Virus record (IMG/VR): IMGVR_UViG_3300022745_000011
Span: 1 to 40,193 of that record
From: a virus
Length of the DNA stretch: 40,193 bases
Strand: one strand, 5' to 3'
Shown here: one piece after another, positions 13,494 through 21,364 of the stretch
Layout of the letters: every line of letters starts with the position of its first letter
Position numbering within the stretch: the first letter of the stretch is position 1
The notes under the pieces: model-generated
Told to the model about the DNA's origin: nothing
Seen by the model: only the letters and a program-made list of their open reading frames with translations
Databases searched by the model: none
Made by a program: the position numbers and the translations under genes

Positions 13494-13565
13494 TCCAGTT
13501 CTCCGGTAGGTTTGTCGTTGCCCGAAGGCGAGCTGAGCTTATCACAAATTCTTTGAAACACAATA

Positions 13566-13605
13566 TTTAGGATGCAGAAAGATCAAAGATTCTTTGTTTA
13601 GGATG
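13566..13605. repeat. TTTAGGATG direct repeat with CAAAGATTCTTTG palindrome
   Basis: TTTAGGATG occurs at 13566-13574 and 13597-13605, 31 bases apart (about three helical turns). Between them is the perfect odd palindrome CAAAGATTCTTTG (13584-13596). The arrangement resembles a protein-binding array at an origin or promoter. Confidence 0.6.
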
Positions 13606-13673
13606 TTCTTTGGTGCTTTCCAGTGCATTGCAAAGGATTCTTGATACAAAATGTCAATTAAACTTTTCATTGT

Positions 13674-13918
13674 AAAAAGTGCTGCAACTGCACTAGGGAA
13701 TTGGGAGAGTGGGTTGGAAATGTGCAAATTTAGAAAATGGTTTTAAAAACATACAACGTGGAAAGCACAGGTGCTGCACTTTTTACCCGGAATGTTTGAG
13801 GATTCAAAGAGACCAGGAGAAAAGTGCAGCACTTGCACAGAATAATCTTTGACTTCTCAAACATTCTCAAAGTGCTGTTTAAAGATTGTTTGACACGTTT
13901 TTGACCCATTGCTGCACC
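13674..13918. repeat. GTGCTGCA / AATGTTTGAG repeat cluster
   Basis: GTGCTG-type boxes occur at 13679-13685, 13771-13783, 13820-13832 (inverted), 13872-13877 and 13909-13918. The pair 13771-13783/13820-13832 forms 13 perfect base pairs. AATGTTTGAG lies at 13791-13800, its exact complement at 13856-13865, and a third copy just outside at 13936-13945. The two families are interleaved, like iterons. Confidence 0.7.
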
Positions 13919-14011
13919 GCAACATCCACTTTGAAAATGTTTGAGTTCTCACTGTTTCTCTGATTACTCACGCTTTCATTGAGCACCATTGTCGCAACTA
14001 GAACAGACCCA

Positions 14012-14052
14012 GGTGTCATGTGTCTGATATATCCATCCAGACATAAGACACC
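14012..14052. repeat. Strong inverted repeat (15-base arms)
   Basis: The arms GGTGTCATGTGTCTG (14012-14026) and CAGACATAAGACACC (14038-14052) match at 13 of 15 positions around an 11-base AT-rich loop. There is no U-tract on either strand, so an operator or RNA structural element is more likely than a terminator. Confidence 0.65.
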
Positions 14053-14215
14053 GGATTGTTAGATTCAGGATTCCGAAATTACTTAACATAATGGACACTG
14101 TATTAAGTATGGAGCTTGAACTATGTCAGACGGTGCCAGGGGTCCACCAGCCCTACTACTTACTGACCAGTCAGTCACTAGCACTTGCACTTGACTTGAT
14201 TGACCGTGATTCAAA

Positions 14216-14336
14216 GGGGCGGGGGGAGGGTGCTCGCGGATTAATAATTATTTTTACTACACATCCCCGCTCAGGAAACCCAAATTTATGATTCAAAAGA
14301 ATCTTTGAAACCCTCCCCTTGACCCTTCCCTCCCCC
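14216..14336. other. G-rich tract paired with two C-rich tracts upstream of terminase
   Basis: GGGGCGGGGGGAGGG (14216-14230) can pair with CCCTCCCC at 14311-14318 or CCCTCCCCC at 14328-14336. The G tract could also form a quadruplex. The intervening DNA includes an AT-rich palindrome (AATAATTATT). GC-rich clusters next to small terminase genes are common at cos or pac sites, so this is a candidate packaging site, by inference. Confidence 0.4.
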
Positions 14337-14345
14337 AATAGATTC

Positions 14346-14939
14346 ATGTATCCTCCACACATGGAAACTCCAACCCCTGTACCAAGCTGGTTAGAACCCA
14401 GCCCCACAGTGGAGCAATCTCCGACACCGCTGGTTAAGTACCCACGGACAACGCAAGAGATGACGCTCCGTGAACTGACCTATGAGAACTTCTTTGAAGC
14501 CTCATTGGATAGACTTGCCCTTGGTCATCCACTCAAGGACATAGTGGACGATGATCCACGTGGTATTGATGCTGCTGACTTCTTGAAGTGGATCAGGAAA
14601 GACAAGGAGCGTTATAGCCGCTTCAAAGAGTCTCAGGAGGTCGCTGCTGAGTTCTTGGTCTATAGCGCAATCAAGGCAGCAAACGGCACAGACTCCATGA
14701 ACGATGTGAACCGTGACAAGCTGATCGTGGACACCTCACTGAAGGTGGCGGCAGCTTGGTCGCCTAAACGCTATGGTAAAGAAGTGGGGATCGTTGGTAA
14801 CTCGGGGAACCAGCCGATCACGATCAACATTGGTCAAGTGGAGAGTCCTTATGCCGTGGTGGATGTGGTTGGCGATAGTGGTGTTCTTACTGGCCCCGAT
14901 ATGGGACGAGTGAGTATCAGTGATGTGGAGATCAAATGA
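14346..14939 (+). CDS. Terminase small subunit
   Basis: About 197 residues if begun at the ATG at 14346; ATGs at 14361 and 14460 and a TTG at 14319 are alternatives, and none has a good ribosome site. After a Pro-rich N-terminus, the recognisable domain runs from MTLRELTYENFFEASLDRLALG to DFLKWIRKDKERYSRFKESQEVAAEFLVYSAIKAANG and LKVAAAWSPKRYGKE, a helix-turn-helix-type small terminase of many phages. It should bind the packaging site and direct the large subunit. Its TGA overlaps the terL ATG, and non-coding repeats lie directly upstream. Confidence 0.85.
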   Translation: MYPPHMETPTPVPSWLEPSPTVEQSPTPLVKYPRTTQEMTLRELTYENFFEASLDRLALGHPLKDIVDDDPRGIDAADFLKWIRKDKERYSRFKESQEVAAEFLVYSAIKAANGTDSMNDVNRDKLIVDTSLKVAAAWSPKRYGKEVGIVGNSGNQPITINIGQVESPYAVVDVVGDSGVLTGPDMGRVSISDVEIK

Positions 14940-16192
14940 GTACGCTCGACTTTCGACTCCTTCGCTGGCAACGTGAGGTGATGACTGACAAGACCCGGTT
15001 CAAAGTGGTCGTAGCTGGTCGTCGGTGTGGTAAGACACGGTTCTCAGCGATCGATATGATCGTCAAGGGACTGGAGTGCGTACATACCGATGCCACCGTT
15101 CTATACGTAGCCCCCACGTACGGCATGGCGAAGACTTTGATGTGGGACTTGCTCAACCAGTTGGCACAGCCGGTGATTGCCAAGGCGAACATCAACGATG
15201 GGGAGATCACACTGGTCAATGGTGTGAAGCTGCGCATACGCGGCTCGGACAACCCCGATGCGCTGCGAGGGTTCAAGCTGTTCCATGTGGTGACAGATGA
15301 AAGTAAAGACTTCAAGTTGAACGTGTGGCCCCTGATCATCCGACCCGCACTGTCTGACTTGAAGGGTACGGCACTGATCATTGGTACGCCTGAGCCGGGT
15401 GAGAGTGAGTTTCGTGACCAGTACGAGTTGGGACTGGGTGGTGATCCTGAGTGGAGATCATGGCACTTCACCACGCTAGACAACGAGCTTATCGATCCGA
15501 AGGAGATCGCTGCTGCTCGTAAGACACTCAGCACTGCTCACTTCCAGCAGGAGTACATGGCCTCGTTTGACACGATGGGTGAGAACATCTTCAAGGAGTC
15601 ATGGCTGCTGTACGGAGAACATGCACCTGCTGATGGTACGACCTTCATAGCCGTTGACCCGGCCGGGTTTGAGTCAGTAGCAGACAGCAGTAAGAAGAAG
15701 CACCTCGACAACACCGCGATAGCTGTGGTCACGGTGAGTGACGATGGTAAGTGGTTCGTGAAGAAGATCGACTACGGACGCTGGGATGTCAGGGAGACAG
15801 CGGTCAGGATACTGATGGCGATCAGAACGCATCGACCCATGATGGTCGGTGTGGAGCGTGGGTCACTTGCCAGAGCACTGATGCCCTACCTGACCGACCT
15901 GATGCGTAAGAACCACGTCTACGCTCACATCGAGCAGATTCAGATCAGTGGGTCCAAGGAGAACCGGATAACGTACAACCTCCAGGGTCTGTTCGAGCAT
16001 GGACGCATAACCCTGAACTCCAGAGAGAAGTGGGACCAGTTCTTGAAGGAGTACATCAGCTTCCCTTCCAAGAAGTCCCACGATGACCTGATAGATTCAC
16101 TATCCTTGGTAGCTAACCTAGTGACAACTACTTATGCCAAGCTGGGTGATGACGAGGATTGGGAGCCTCTGGATACAGTTTCGGGTATATAA
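14936..16192 (+). CDS. Terminase large subunit
   Basis: The product is 418 residues. The ATPase domain has Walker A GRRCGKT at 28-34 and Walker B-type HVVTDES with Asp121-Glu122. The nuclease domain has AVDPAG (Asp241), VGVERGS (Glu307) and SHDDLIDSLS (Asp383, Asp384, Asp387), the RNase H-like metal ligands. It pumps DNA into the prohead and cuts concatemers. It starts by ATGA overlap with the small subunit gene. The last codons overlap a TATAAT-like element preceding the homing endonuclease gene. Confidence 0.97.
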   Translation: MSTLDFRLLRWQREVMTDKTRFKVVVAGRRCGKTRFSAIDMIVKGLECVHTDATVLYVAPTYGMAKTLMWDLLNQLAQPVIAKANINDGEITLVNGVKLRIRGSDNPDALRGFKLFHVVTDESKDFKLNVWPLIIRPALSDLKGTALIIGTPEPGESEFRDQYELGLGGDPEWRSWHFTTLDNELIDPKEIAAARKTLSTAHFQQEYMASFDTMGENIFKESWLLYGEHAPADGTTFIAVDPAGFESVADSSKKKHLDNTAIAVVTVSDDGKWFVKKIDYGRWDVRETAVRILMAIRTHRPMMVGVERGSLARALMPYLTDLMRKNHVYAHIEQIQISGSKENRITYNLQGLFEHGRITLNSREKWDQFLKEYISFPSKKSHDDLIDSLSLVANLVTTTYAKLGDDEDWEPLDTVSGI

Positions 16193-16219
16193 TCGAAGCA
16201 CACACGCGCCAACGTGTGT
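16188..16219 (+). promoter_or_regulatory. Possible promoter -10 and 5' stem-loop before the HNH gene
   Basis: A perfect TATAAT (16188-16193) lies across the terL stop codon, but I see no good -35. A start near 16200 would put the hairpin ACACACG/CGTGTGT (16200-16206, 16213-16219) at the very 5' end of the RNA. The motif GGTATATAAT closely matches GGTATATAGT on the other side of the HNH gene. Confidence 0.4.
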
Positions 16220-16251
16220 ACCTCTAACCTCTTACATATGAAGGATGTAAT

Positions 16252-16752
16252 ATGGCTTCTTCGATTCTAACTCAAGCACGTTTGCAATACTTGTTCACTT
16301 ATGATAGTGCTACAGGTATATTCACGAGAAATGTTGATTGCAACAACACAAAAGCAGGTACTAGCGCCGGATCACCCTCAAATAAAGGGTATATGCGAAT
16401 CATGGTAGACAACCGTCGATATCTATCTCATAGACTCGCGTGGTTGTATGTTCATGGTGAGTTCCCCAAAGACCAGTTGGATCACATCAATGGTGTCAAG
16501 TCCGATAATCGTATTGCCAATCTCAGACTTGCTACGAACAAGGAAAACTTTCAGAATTTCAAAGATCGTAACGGAAAACTTGGGACGTACTATCATAAGT
16601 TGACAGGTAAATGGGGAGCGCAGATAGGGAAAGACTACCAACGCTGGCACCTTGGACTGTTCGATTCTCAAGAAGAAGCTCATAATGCCTATAAAAAGGC
16701 CAAACAACAACTTCATGAGTTTCAACCAACATTGATAGTGCTTTCCTCTTGA
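16252..16752 (+). CDS. HNH homing endonuclease with AP2-type DNA-binding domain
   Basis: The product is 166 residues. The HNH core is LSHRLAWLYVHGEFPKDQLDHINGVKSDNRIANLRLAT, with His60, Asp77-His78 and Asn86/Asn90 in the usual positions. Residues 109-153 (KLGTYYHKLTGKWGAQIGKDYQRWHLGLFDSQEEAHNAYKKAK) form an AP2 domain that would contact DNA. Such free-standing endonucleases invade phage genomes between conserved genes. This one sits between terminase and portal and is flanked by similar TATA-motif/hairpin sequences. AAGGATG precedes the ATG at 16252. The gene appears intact and probably spreads by cutting genomes that lack it. Confidence 0.95.
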   Translation: MASSILTQARLQYLFTYDSATGIFTRNVDCNNTKAGTSAGSPSNKGYMRIMVDNRRYLSHRLAWLYVHGEFPKDQLDHINGVKSDNRIANLRLATNKENFQNFKDRNGKLGTYYHKLTGKWGAQIGKDYQRWHLGLFDSQEEAHNAYKKAKQQLHEFQPTLIVLSS

Positions 16753-16766
16753 CGAGATTGCTGGTA

Positions 16767-16801
16767 TATAGTACATAGACTACAATTCACATGAATTGTA
16801 G
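16767..16801 (+). promoter_or_regulatory. Possible promoter and 22-bp perfect palindrome before the portal gene
   Basis: GGTATATAGT (16763-16772) resembles a -10 region; TTGACG at 16749-16754 is a possible -35 but only fits TACATA at 16772-16777 with a 17-base spacer. Bases 16780-16801 are a perfect palindrome (arms CTACAATTCA/TGAATTGTAG) that would form a hairpin at or near the 5' end of the portal mRNA. Confidence 0.45.
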
Positions 16802-16809
16802 GACTAACT

Positions 16810-18852
16810 ATGCCCATTACCGAAGGCTACTCTAATAGTGGTGAGATCGTTGATCTAACCCTAGACCCGACACCGAAGGAATATTTTGAGCCTTCTGAGC
16901 TTGAGAAAGAGCTTATTGGGTTCATTGTGTCACACACAGATCGGTGGCGCGACTATCGGGACCAAAATTACTCTGACCAATGGGCCACCTACGAACGGAC
17001 CTGGCGCGGCATCTGGTCCAACGAGGACTCCAACCGTGCATCTGAGCGTTCCAGAGTCATTTCGCCAGCTACGCAGCAGGCGATTGAGACTCGACACGCT
17101 GAGATCATGGAGGCGATCTTTGGTCAAGGTGAATTCTTTGATATTGACGATGATCTTGGTGATAAATCCGGCAGATTGGACATTGAGCAGTTAAAAAATA
17201 AGCTCAAAGAGGACTTTGCACAGGATAAAGTTCGTAAAAGCATCGACCAAATTGCACTACTGGCTGAGATTTACGGCACTGGCATCGGGGAAGTCGTTGT
17301 TTCAAGTGAGAAACAGTACAAACCGATGAGTGTGCCTATGGGTGGTGGTCAGATTGCCTACGGAACGGGTGAAAAAGACCGGATTTCTGTCAAGATTAAC
17401 CCGATTAACCCGAAGAACTTCCTATTCGACCCCAATGGCACCGATGTAAATGACTGCATGGGTGTGGCAATCGAGAAATATGTCTCTATCCACAAGATTG
17501 CAGCCGGTATCGCTGATGGGAAGTACAAAAATGTCGATATTTCCTCGCTTTATGAGGATGAATCGCTAGAACCTACCCAAGAATCCCGCAATTATGAGGA
17601 TGACAAGGTACTTTTGCTCACTTACTACGGTTTGGTGCCTCGTGAGTACCTGACCGCCGGTGAGGAAGTGGTAGACCTGTTCAACGAGGGTGAGATCGAA
17701 GACTACCGTGACATGGTTGAGGCCATTGTGGTCATTGCCAATGGTTCGCTGCTTTTAAAGGCTGAAGAATCGCCCTACATGATGCAGGATCGCCCGATCC
17801 TGAGCTACCAAGCTGATACGGTGCCGGGTCGCCTGTTGGGGCGCGGAACTGCTGAAAAAGCGTTTAATATGCAATCGGCAGTCGATGGTTCGATGCGCTC
17901 CCACATGGACGCACTGGCCCTGACCGTAGCCCCAATGGTGGGGCTGGATGCGTCACGGTTGCCCCGTGGTGCGAAGTTTGAGGTCAAGCCGGGTAAGGCA
18001 TTCCTGACCAACGGTGCACCATCCGAGATCATTTTTCCGTTCAAGTTCGGCACCAACGATGGTCAGGCGATGCAGACCTCCAAAGAGTTCGAGCGTATGC
18101 TGCTCATGGCAACTTCTACGGTTGACTCTGCGGGTGCACCGTCCCAGGTGTCCCGTGACGCTGGTGGTATTGACATGGCGACTGCCACCATGATCAAGAA
18201 GTACAAGCGGGTATTGGTGAACTTCCAAGAGGACTTCCTGATCCCGTTCATCTACAAGGCTGCATGGCGTTTCATGCAGTTTGACCCGCAACGCTACCCC
18301 GCAGTCGATGTGAAGTTCATCCCCACAGCCACTTTGGGTATCGTGGCGCGTGAGTATGAGCAGAAGCAGTTGGCATTCCTGATCCAGACTCTGGGCGCTA
18401 ACTCGCCTCTGACTCCGATCCTGATGCAGTCGGTCATCAAGAATAGCTCTCTGAGTAACCGTGAGGAAATGTTGGTCCAGTTGCAGAAGGCTGCACAACC
18501 CGACCCACAAGCTCAACAGGTCCAGCAGCAGGCTGTGATGCTTGATGATGCTCTGAAGCAGGCTCAGGTTCAGAAGACCCAAGCGGAAGCTGCCAAAGTG
18601 CAGGCTGAAGCTCAGGTTACACCTCAGTTGGCCCAGGCTAAATTGGTAGCGGCTTTGAGTAATAATCTCACCAATGGTCAAGAGGAATCCGATTTTCAAA
18701 AACGTGCTCAGATTGCTGATCTGATGCTCAAGGAGAAGGATTTACACTTGAAAGCTGAAGATATTGCTTCCAATGAACGTATTGCAATGGCGCAGATGCA
18801 TGACAAGAAGCAATCTGAAGCGGATTACCTGAAAACCGCATCAAACGCATAA
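16810..18852 (+). CDS. Portal protein
   Basis: The product is 680 residues, in the range of podovirus portals. The N-terminal part ELIGFIVSHTDRWRDYRDQNYSDQWATYERTWRGIW and SRVISPATQQAIETRHAEIMEAIFG is typical, as are GTGIGEVVVSSEKQ, PINPKNFLFDPNGTDVNDCMGVAIEKYVSI, RPILSYQADTVPGRLLGRGTAEKAFNMQSAVDG (wing/stem) and a Gln/Ala-rich coiled C-terminus (about 560-615). It forms the dodecameric DNA entry ring and head-tail junction. AGGA lies six bases before the ATG. It is placed after terminase, with only the HNH insertion between. Confidence 0.93.
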   Translation: MPITEGYSNSGEIVDLTLDPTPKEYFEPSELEKELIGFIVSHTDRWRDYRDQNYSDQWATYERTWRGIWSNEDSNRASERSRVISPATQQAIETRHAEIMEAIFGQGEFFDIDDDLGDKSGRLDIEQLKNKLKEDFAQDKVRKSIDQIALLAEIYGTGIGEVVVSSEKQYKPMSVPMGGGQIAYGTGEKDRISVKINPINPKNFLFDPNGTDVNDCMGVAIEKYVSIHKIAAGIADGKYKNVDISSLYEDESLEPTQESRNYEDDKVLLLTYYGLVPREYLTAGEEVVDLFNEGEIEDYRDMVEAIVVIANGSLLLKAEESPYMMQDRPILSYQADTVPGRLLGRGTAEKAFNMQSAVDGSMRSHMDALALTVAPMVGLDASRLPRGAKFEVKPGKAFLTNGAPSEIIFPFKFGTNDGQAMQTSKEFERMLLMATSTVDSAGAPSQVSRDAGGIDMATATMIKKYKRVLVNFQEDFLIPFIYKAAWRFMQFDPQRYPAVDVKFIPTATLGIVAREYEQKQLAFLIQTLGANSPLTPILMQSVIKNSSLSNREEMLVQLQKAAQPDPQAQQVQQQAVMLDDALKQAQVQKTQAEAAKVQAEAQVTPQLAQAKLVAALSNNLTNGQEESDFQKRAQIADLMLKEKDLHLKAEDIASNERIAMAQMHDKKQSEADYLKTASNA

Positions 18853-18861
18853 GGAACTGAG

Positions 18862-20400
18862 ATGCAAGCACCAATCACCCTAACTTCTGGGTCTACGACT
18901 GACCCTTTCCTCGTAAATCCAGATGGTTGGGTGCTGATTGAGGCGGGTTCCTCGACAGTCACACTCCAGTACACCACCGGTACAACTACAGATATTGCCG
19001 CCGGTACTGCGACTTGGATCACTGCTGGCTCCTATACGGGCTTCACCGCTGTTCGTGCAGATGAAGAACTTGCAGATACATGGGTAAAACTAACAGCATC
19101 CGGTGGTTCTGCTACATACCATGTCGAAGGTGAGCTTTCCAAAGCTGATCGTCTAACTGTTCGTGGATACAAGAAGTCGGGTATTAACAACTTCGGTGCC
19201 ACCTACTCCACAGATACCAGCGGCAACGTCACAGGCTTGGTGGGGCCGGGTGGGGGTGTGATTGGGTTTGCACAAAATGCCCAAGTAGCGGCTCAACTGC
19301 CTCTGTACAGGGCAAAGTTGGCAAAGATTCGCGCAGGTCTTACCACAGGCACAAACGGCATTGACGGTCAGCTAAAGCTCGGGATCATTGGGGACAGCAC
19401 CACTATGGGCGCTGGTGCTGGTACGGGCGGGACTACTAACACAACAAACGCAAGACCTAAATGCGTTGCGCGTCAGCTTGTGGGTCAGTTCACTCAGCTA
19501 GGTATTGCCGCCCGTGCGGATAGCTTTATGGGCGATCAAGGGTATTTCAATGTTGGTGGTTCGCTCACCGGATACCCATCCTATGACCCGCGAGTTGCGT
19601 TTACAGGAACAACTGGTATCTATCCAAATGGCGCATATCGCTCACTTGGTGGAATCTACTTCCAACTAAAAGCTGCAAGCGATACGCTTACGTTCACACC
19701 CGAAAACTCGTGGGACACAGCGGTAATCTATTATGAAAATGGGGCAACCGGCGTTGCAACCATGTCGCTAGGCAATGCCGGAGCTATCACGGGTGGCTCT
19801 ACCGTCACCACGACCAACTCCGGCAACGCATTCTCTTTCGGCAAACAGACAATCACGATTGCTAAGGCGGCTACGTCTCTGATCTTCACTCAGACGAGTG
19901 GAACTCCGGTGATTCGCGGCGTGTGGTGCTACGACTCGACAACCCCGTCAGTCAATATCTTCAATCTGGGCATCTACGGTGAGCAGTTGAACGTAATTCA
20001 GCCATTCACGACCAATGCATTCGCATCTGATCTGTATGACGTGGTGCTTATTAACATGTCCATCAACGACATTGGAGCCAGCGTATCTGATTCGTCTTAC
20101 ATCACAGCACTTTCTGCATTAGTTTCTAGCGCAAGGTCTGCTGGCACGGATGTAATTGTTGCCACTACTCAGCCAACTCAAACAACTGCTATTCGCACCG
20201 CTGCGGTTGTGAATGCGTATTGGCTTGCCATTACAAACTTTTGTGCAAGCAGTGGAATTCCTGTTGTTGACCTAAACACGCGCATGGGCACCTACGTTTC
20301 CAACAACACAAACGGGCTGATGTTTGACGCACTGCACCCGAATGCGGCTGGTTATCAGGACATTGCAACCGCGTATGGCAATTTGCTGATACGTCCATAA
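18862..20400 (+). CDS. Tail-associated SGNH/GDSL-type hydrolase (probable receptor-binding or depolymerase protein)
   Basis: The product is 512 residues. The N-terminal 115 residues are beta-rich and repetitive (SSTVTLQYTTGTTTDIAAGTATW), suggesting a virion-attachment part. Residues 172 on show the SGNH hydrolase blocks: GIIGDSTTMGAG (Ser179), SINDIG (Asn402), and DALHPNAAGY (Asp489, His492). Such domains deacetylate or de-esterify surface polysaccharides. It lies directly after the portal gene and ahead of a collagen-like protein, within a block of probable adhesion proteins. AAGGAACTGAG precedes the ATG. The substrate is unknown. Confidence 0.85.
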   Translation: MQAPITLTSGSTTDPFLVNPDGWVLIEAGSSTVTLQYTTGTTTDIAAGTATWITAGSYTGFTAVRADEELADTWVKLTASGGSATYHVEGELSKADRLTVRGYKKSGINNFGATYSTDTSGNVTGLVGPGGGVIGFAQNAQVAAQLPLYRAKLAKIRAGLTTGTNGIDGQLKLGIIGDSTTMGAGAGTGGTTNTTNARPKCVARQLVGQFTQLGIAARADSFMGDQGYFNVGGSLTGYPSYDPRVAFTGTTGIYPNGAYRSLGGIYFQLKAASDTLTFTPENSWDTAVIYYENGATGVATMSLGNAGAITGGSTVTTTNSGNAFSFGKQTITIAKAATSLIFTQTSGTPVIRGVWCYDSTTPSVNIFNLGIYGEQLNVIQPFTTNAFASDLYDVVLINMSINDIGASVSDSSYITALSALVSSARSAGTDVIVATTQPTQTTAIRTAAVVNAYWLAITNFCASSGIPVVDLNTRMGTYVSNNTNGLMFDALHPNAAGYQDIATAYGNLLIRP

Positions 20401-20449
20401 CCCCATCCCGCCACACCCATACCGGCACCGAGGGTGCTTAAGGAAGCAA

Positions 20450-20944
20450 ATGATCTCCGAAACACTCAAGAAACTCATTACTCCGGCAGTAGACCCATCG
20501 GTCAAACTGACCGGTGTGGGGATGTTCTTGGGTAAACTTCTGGACAAATTCGACTCTCGGGTGACTGAATTAGAGGCTCGACAACTTCAGAAGGGTGATA
20601 AAGGTGATCGTGGAGAGCAAGGACCAGCGGGTAAGGACGGGCGTGACGGTAAGGACGGAAAAGACAGTACCATTGCAGGCCCGAAGGGTGATAAAGGTGA
20701 CCCTGGAAAAATGGGACCTGCGGGACCGAAAGGGATTTCCGTTGTCGATGCCGAAGTCGCTCTTGATGGAAACCTTGTCCTAAAGCTCTCCGACGGAAAC
20801 ATCATAGATGCCGGTGAAATCGTGCAACAAGTAGCTAAAAATAGCTACTTCCACTCGAAACAGTTGGCAAATTTTCAGATCGTAGTATCATCCACAGCAC
20901 CGTCGAACCCGTCAGTCAATGACTTGTGGTATGACATAACTTGA
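20450..20944 (+). CDS. Collagen-like structural protein
   Basis: The product is 164 residues. Residues 1-48 form a coiled-coil-like start (LLDKFDSRVTELEARQLQ). Residues 49-100 are Gly-X-Y repeats (GDKGDRGEQGPAGKDGRDGK and GPKGDKGDPGKMGPAGPKG), interrupted once by DSTIA. The C-terminus is a small globular domain ending in TAPSNPSVNDLWYDIT, a motif common at ends of phage fibre proteins. A trimeric collagen-like fibre or tail spike neck is likely. AAGGAAGC is the ribosome site, next to a small hairpin (GCACC/GGTGC). Confidence 0.88.
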   Translation: MISETLKKLITPAVDPSVKLTGVGMFLGKLLDKFDSRVTELEARQLQKGDKGDRGEQGPAGKDGRDGKDGKDSTIAGPKGDKGDPGKMGPAGPKGISVVDAEVALDGNLVLKLSDGNIIDAGEIVQQVAKNSYFHSKQLANFQIVVSSTAPSNPSVNDLWYDIT

Positions 20945-20953
20945 GGTTAATTC

Positions 20954-21364
20954 ATGCCTACAGTAGCTTATACGAAATGCACAGCCGCAATTGAGCCTTT
21001 GCTAGAAGGTATCAATGTTGGATCAGATACTTGGAAGATTGCCTTATCAAATGCTAGTGCTGTTGCTAAGGCTAGCTTTGTTGCAGGTACTGATGATTTG
21101 GCTACTGGTAATGGCTATACCGCTGGTGGTAATGCTTGCACGGTCACGACTGCAGCGCAATCGGCAGGGACATACACCTTCACGTTAGGTAATCCGGCTG
21201 CATGGACTGCTTCGGGTGCAGTTGGACCATTCCAATACGCAATTCTGGTAGATACAACCACAGGCGTTCCCGTAGCGCAGTGGGATTATGGTGCACCTGT
21301 GACACTTGCTAGTGGTGATACTTTTACTTTTACTTTTAGTGGTAACGTCTTCACGGCAGCATAA
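20954..21364 (+). CDS. Beta-rich probable virion protein
   Basis: The product is 136 residues (MPTVAYTKCTAAIEPLLEGI, followed by TWKIALSNASA...YTAGGNACTVT...GPFQYAILVDTTTGVPVAQWDYGAPVTLASGDTFTFTFSGNVFTAA). It has alternating beta strands and Gly/Ala/Thr-rich turns. Similar proteins occur in phage structural modules, often as small fibre or decoration proteins; I cannot say which. GAGG precedes the ATG, and its stop overlaps the next start (TAATG). Confidence 0.75.
   Translation: MPTVAYTKCTAAIEPLLEGINVGSDTWKIALSNASAVAKASFVAGTDDLATGNGYTAGGNACTVTTAAQSAGTYTFTLGNPAAWTASGAVGPFQYAILVDTTTGVPVAQWDYGAPVTLASGDTFTFTFSGNVFTAA

Larger units (their letters stand above)
13510..14345. other. Non-coding repeat-rich region, candidate origin and/or packaging region
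   Basis: About 835 bases without a convincing gene lie between a leftward cluster and the terminase genes. They contain at least four repeat families: GTGCTGCA/TGCAGCAC boxes, AATGTTTGAG boxes, CAAAGATTCTTTG-type palindromes, and TTTAGGATG direct repeats. They also contain a strong 15-base-arm hairpin and a G-rich/C-rich pair near the terminase gene. AT-rich segments (13660-13680, 14240-14255) are interspersed. The position beside the small terminase gene and the repeats suggest roles in replication initiation, packaging and late transcription control. Confidence 0.6.

Noticed and set aside
13542-13727. 61-codon leftward frame upstream of the small-gene cluster
   Set aside because: Overlaps palindromes and direct repeats, has no ribosome site, and the product looks random.
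14124-14195. 23-codon ORF (MSDGARGPPALLLTDQSVTS...) with GGAG upstream
   Set aside because: A fair ribosome site but very short, and it ends before the terminase gene; could be a remnant, but support is too thin to list as a gene.
14091-14291. 66-codon rightward frame in the repeat-rich region
   Set aside because: No ribosome site, covers the GC-rich tract and repeats, and the product (IIIFTTHPRSGNPNL at the end) shows no domain-like pattern.
17953-18699. 248-codon leftward frame opposite the portal gene
   Set aside because: Entirely antisense to a clear portal gene; His/Leu/Gln-rich composition typical of antisense translation.
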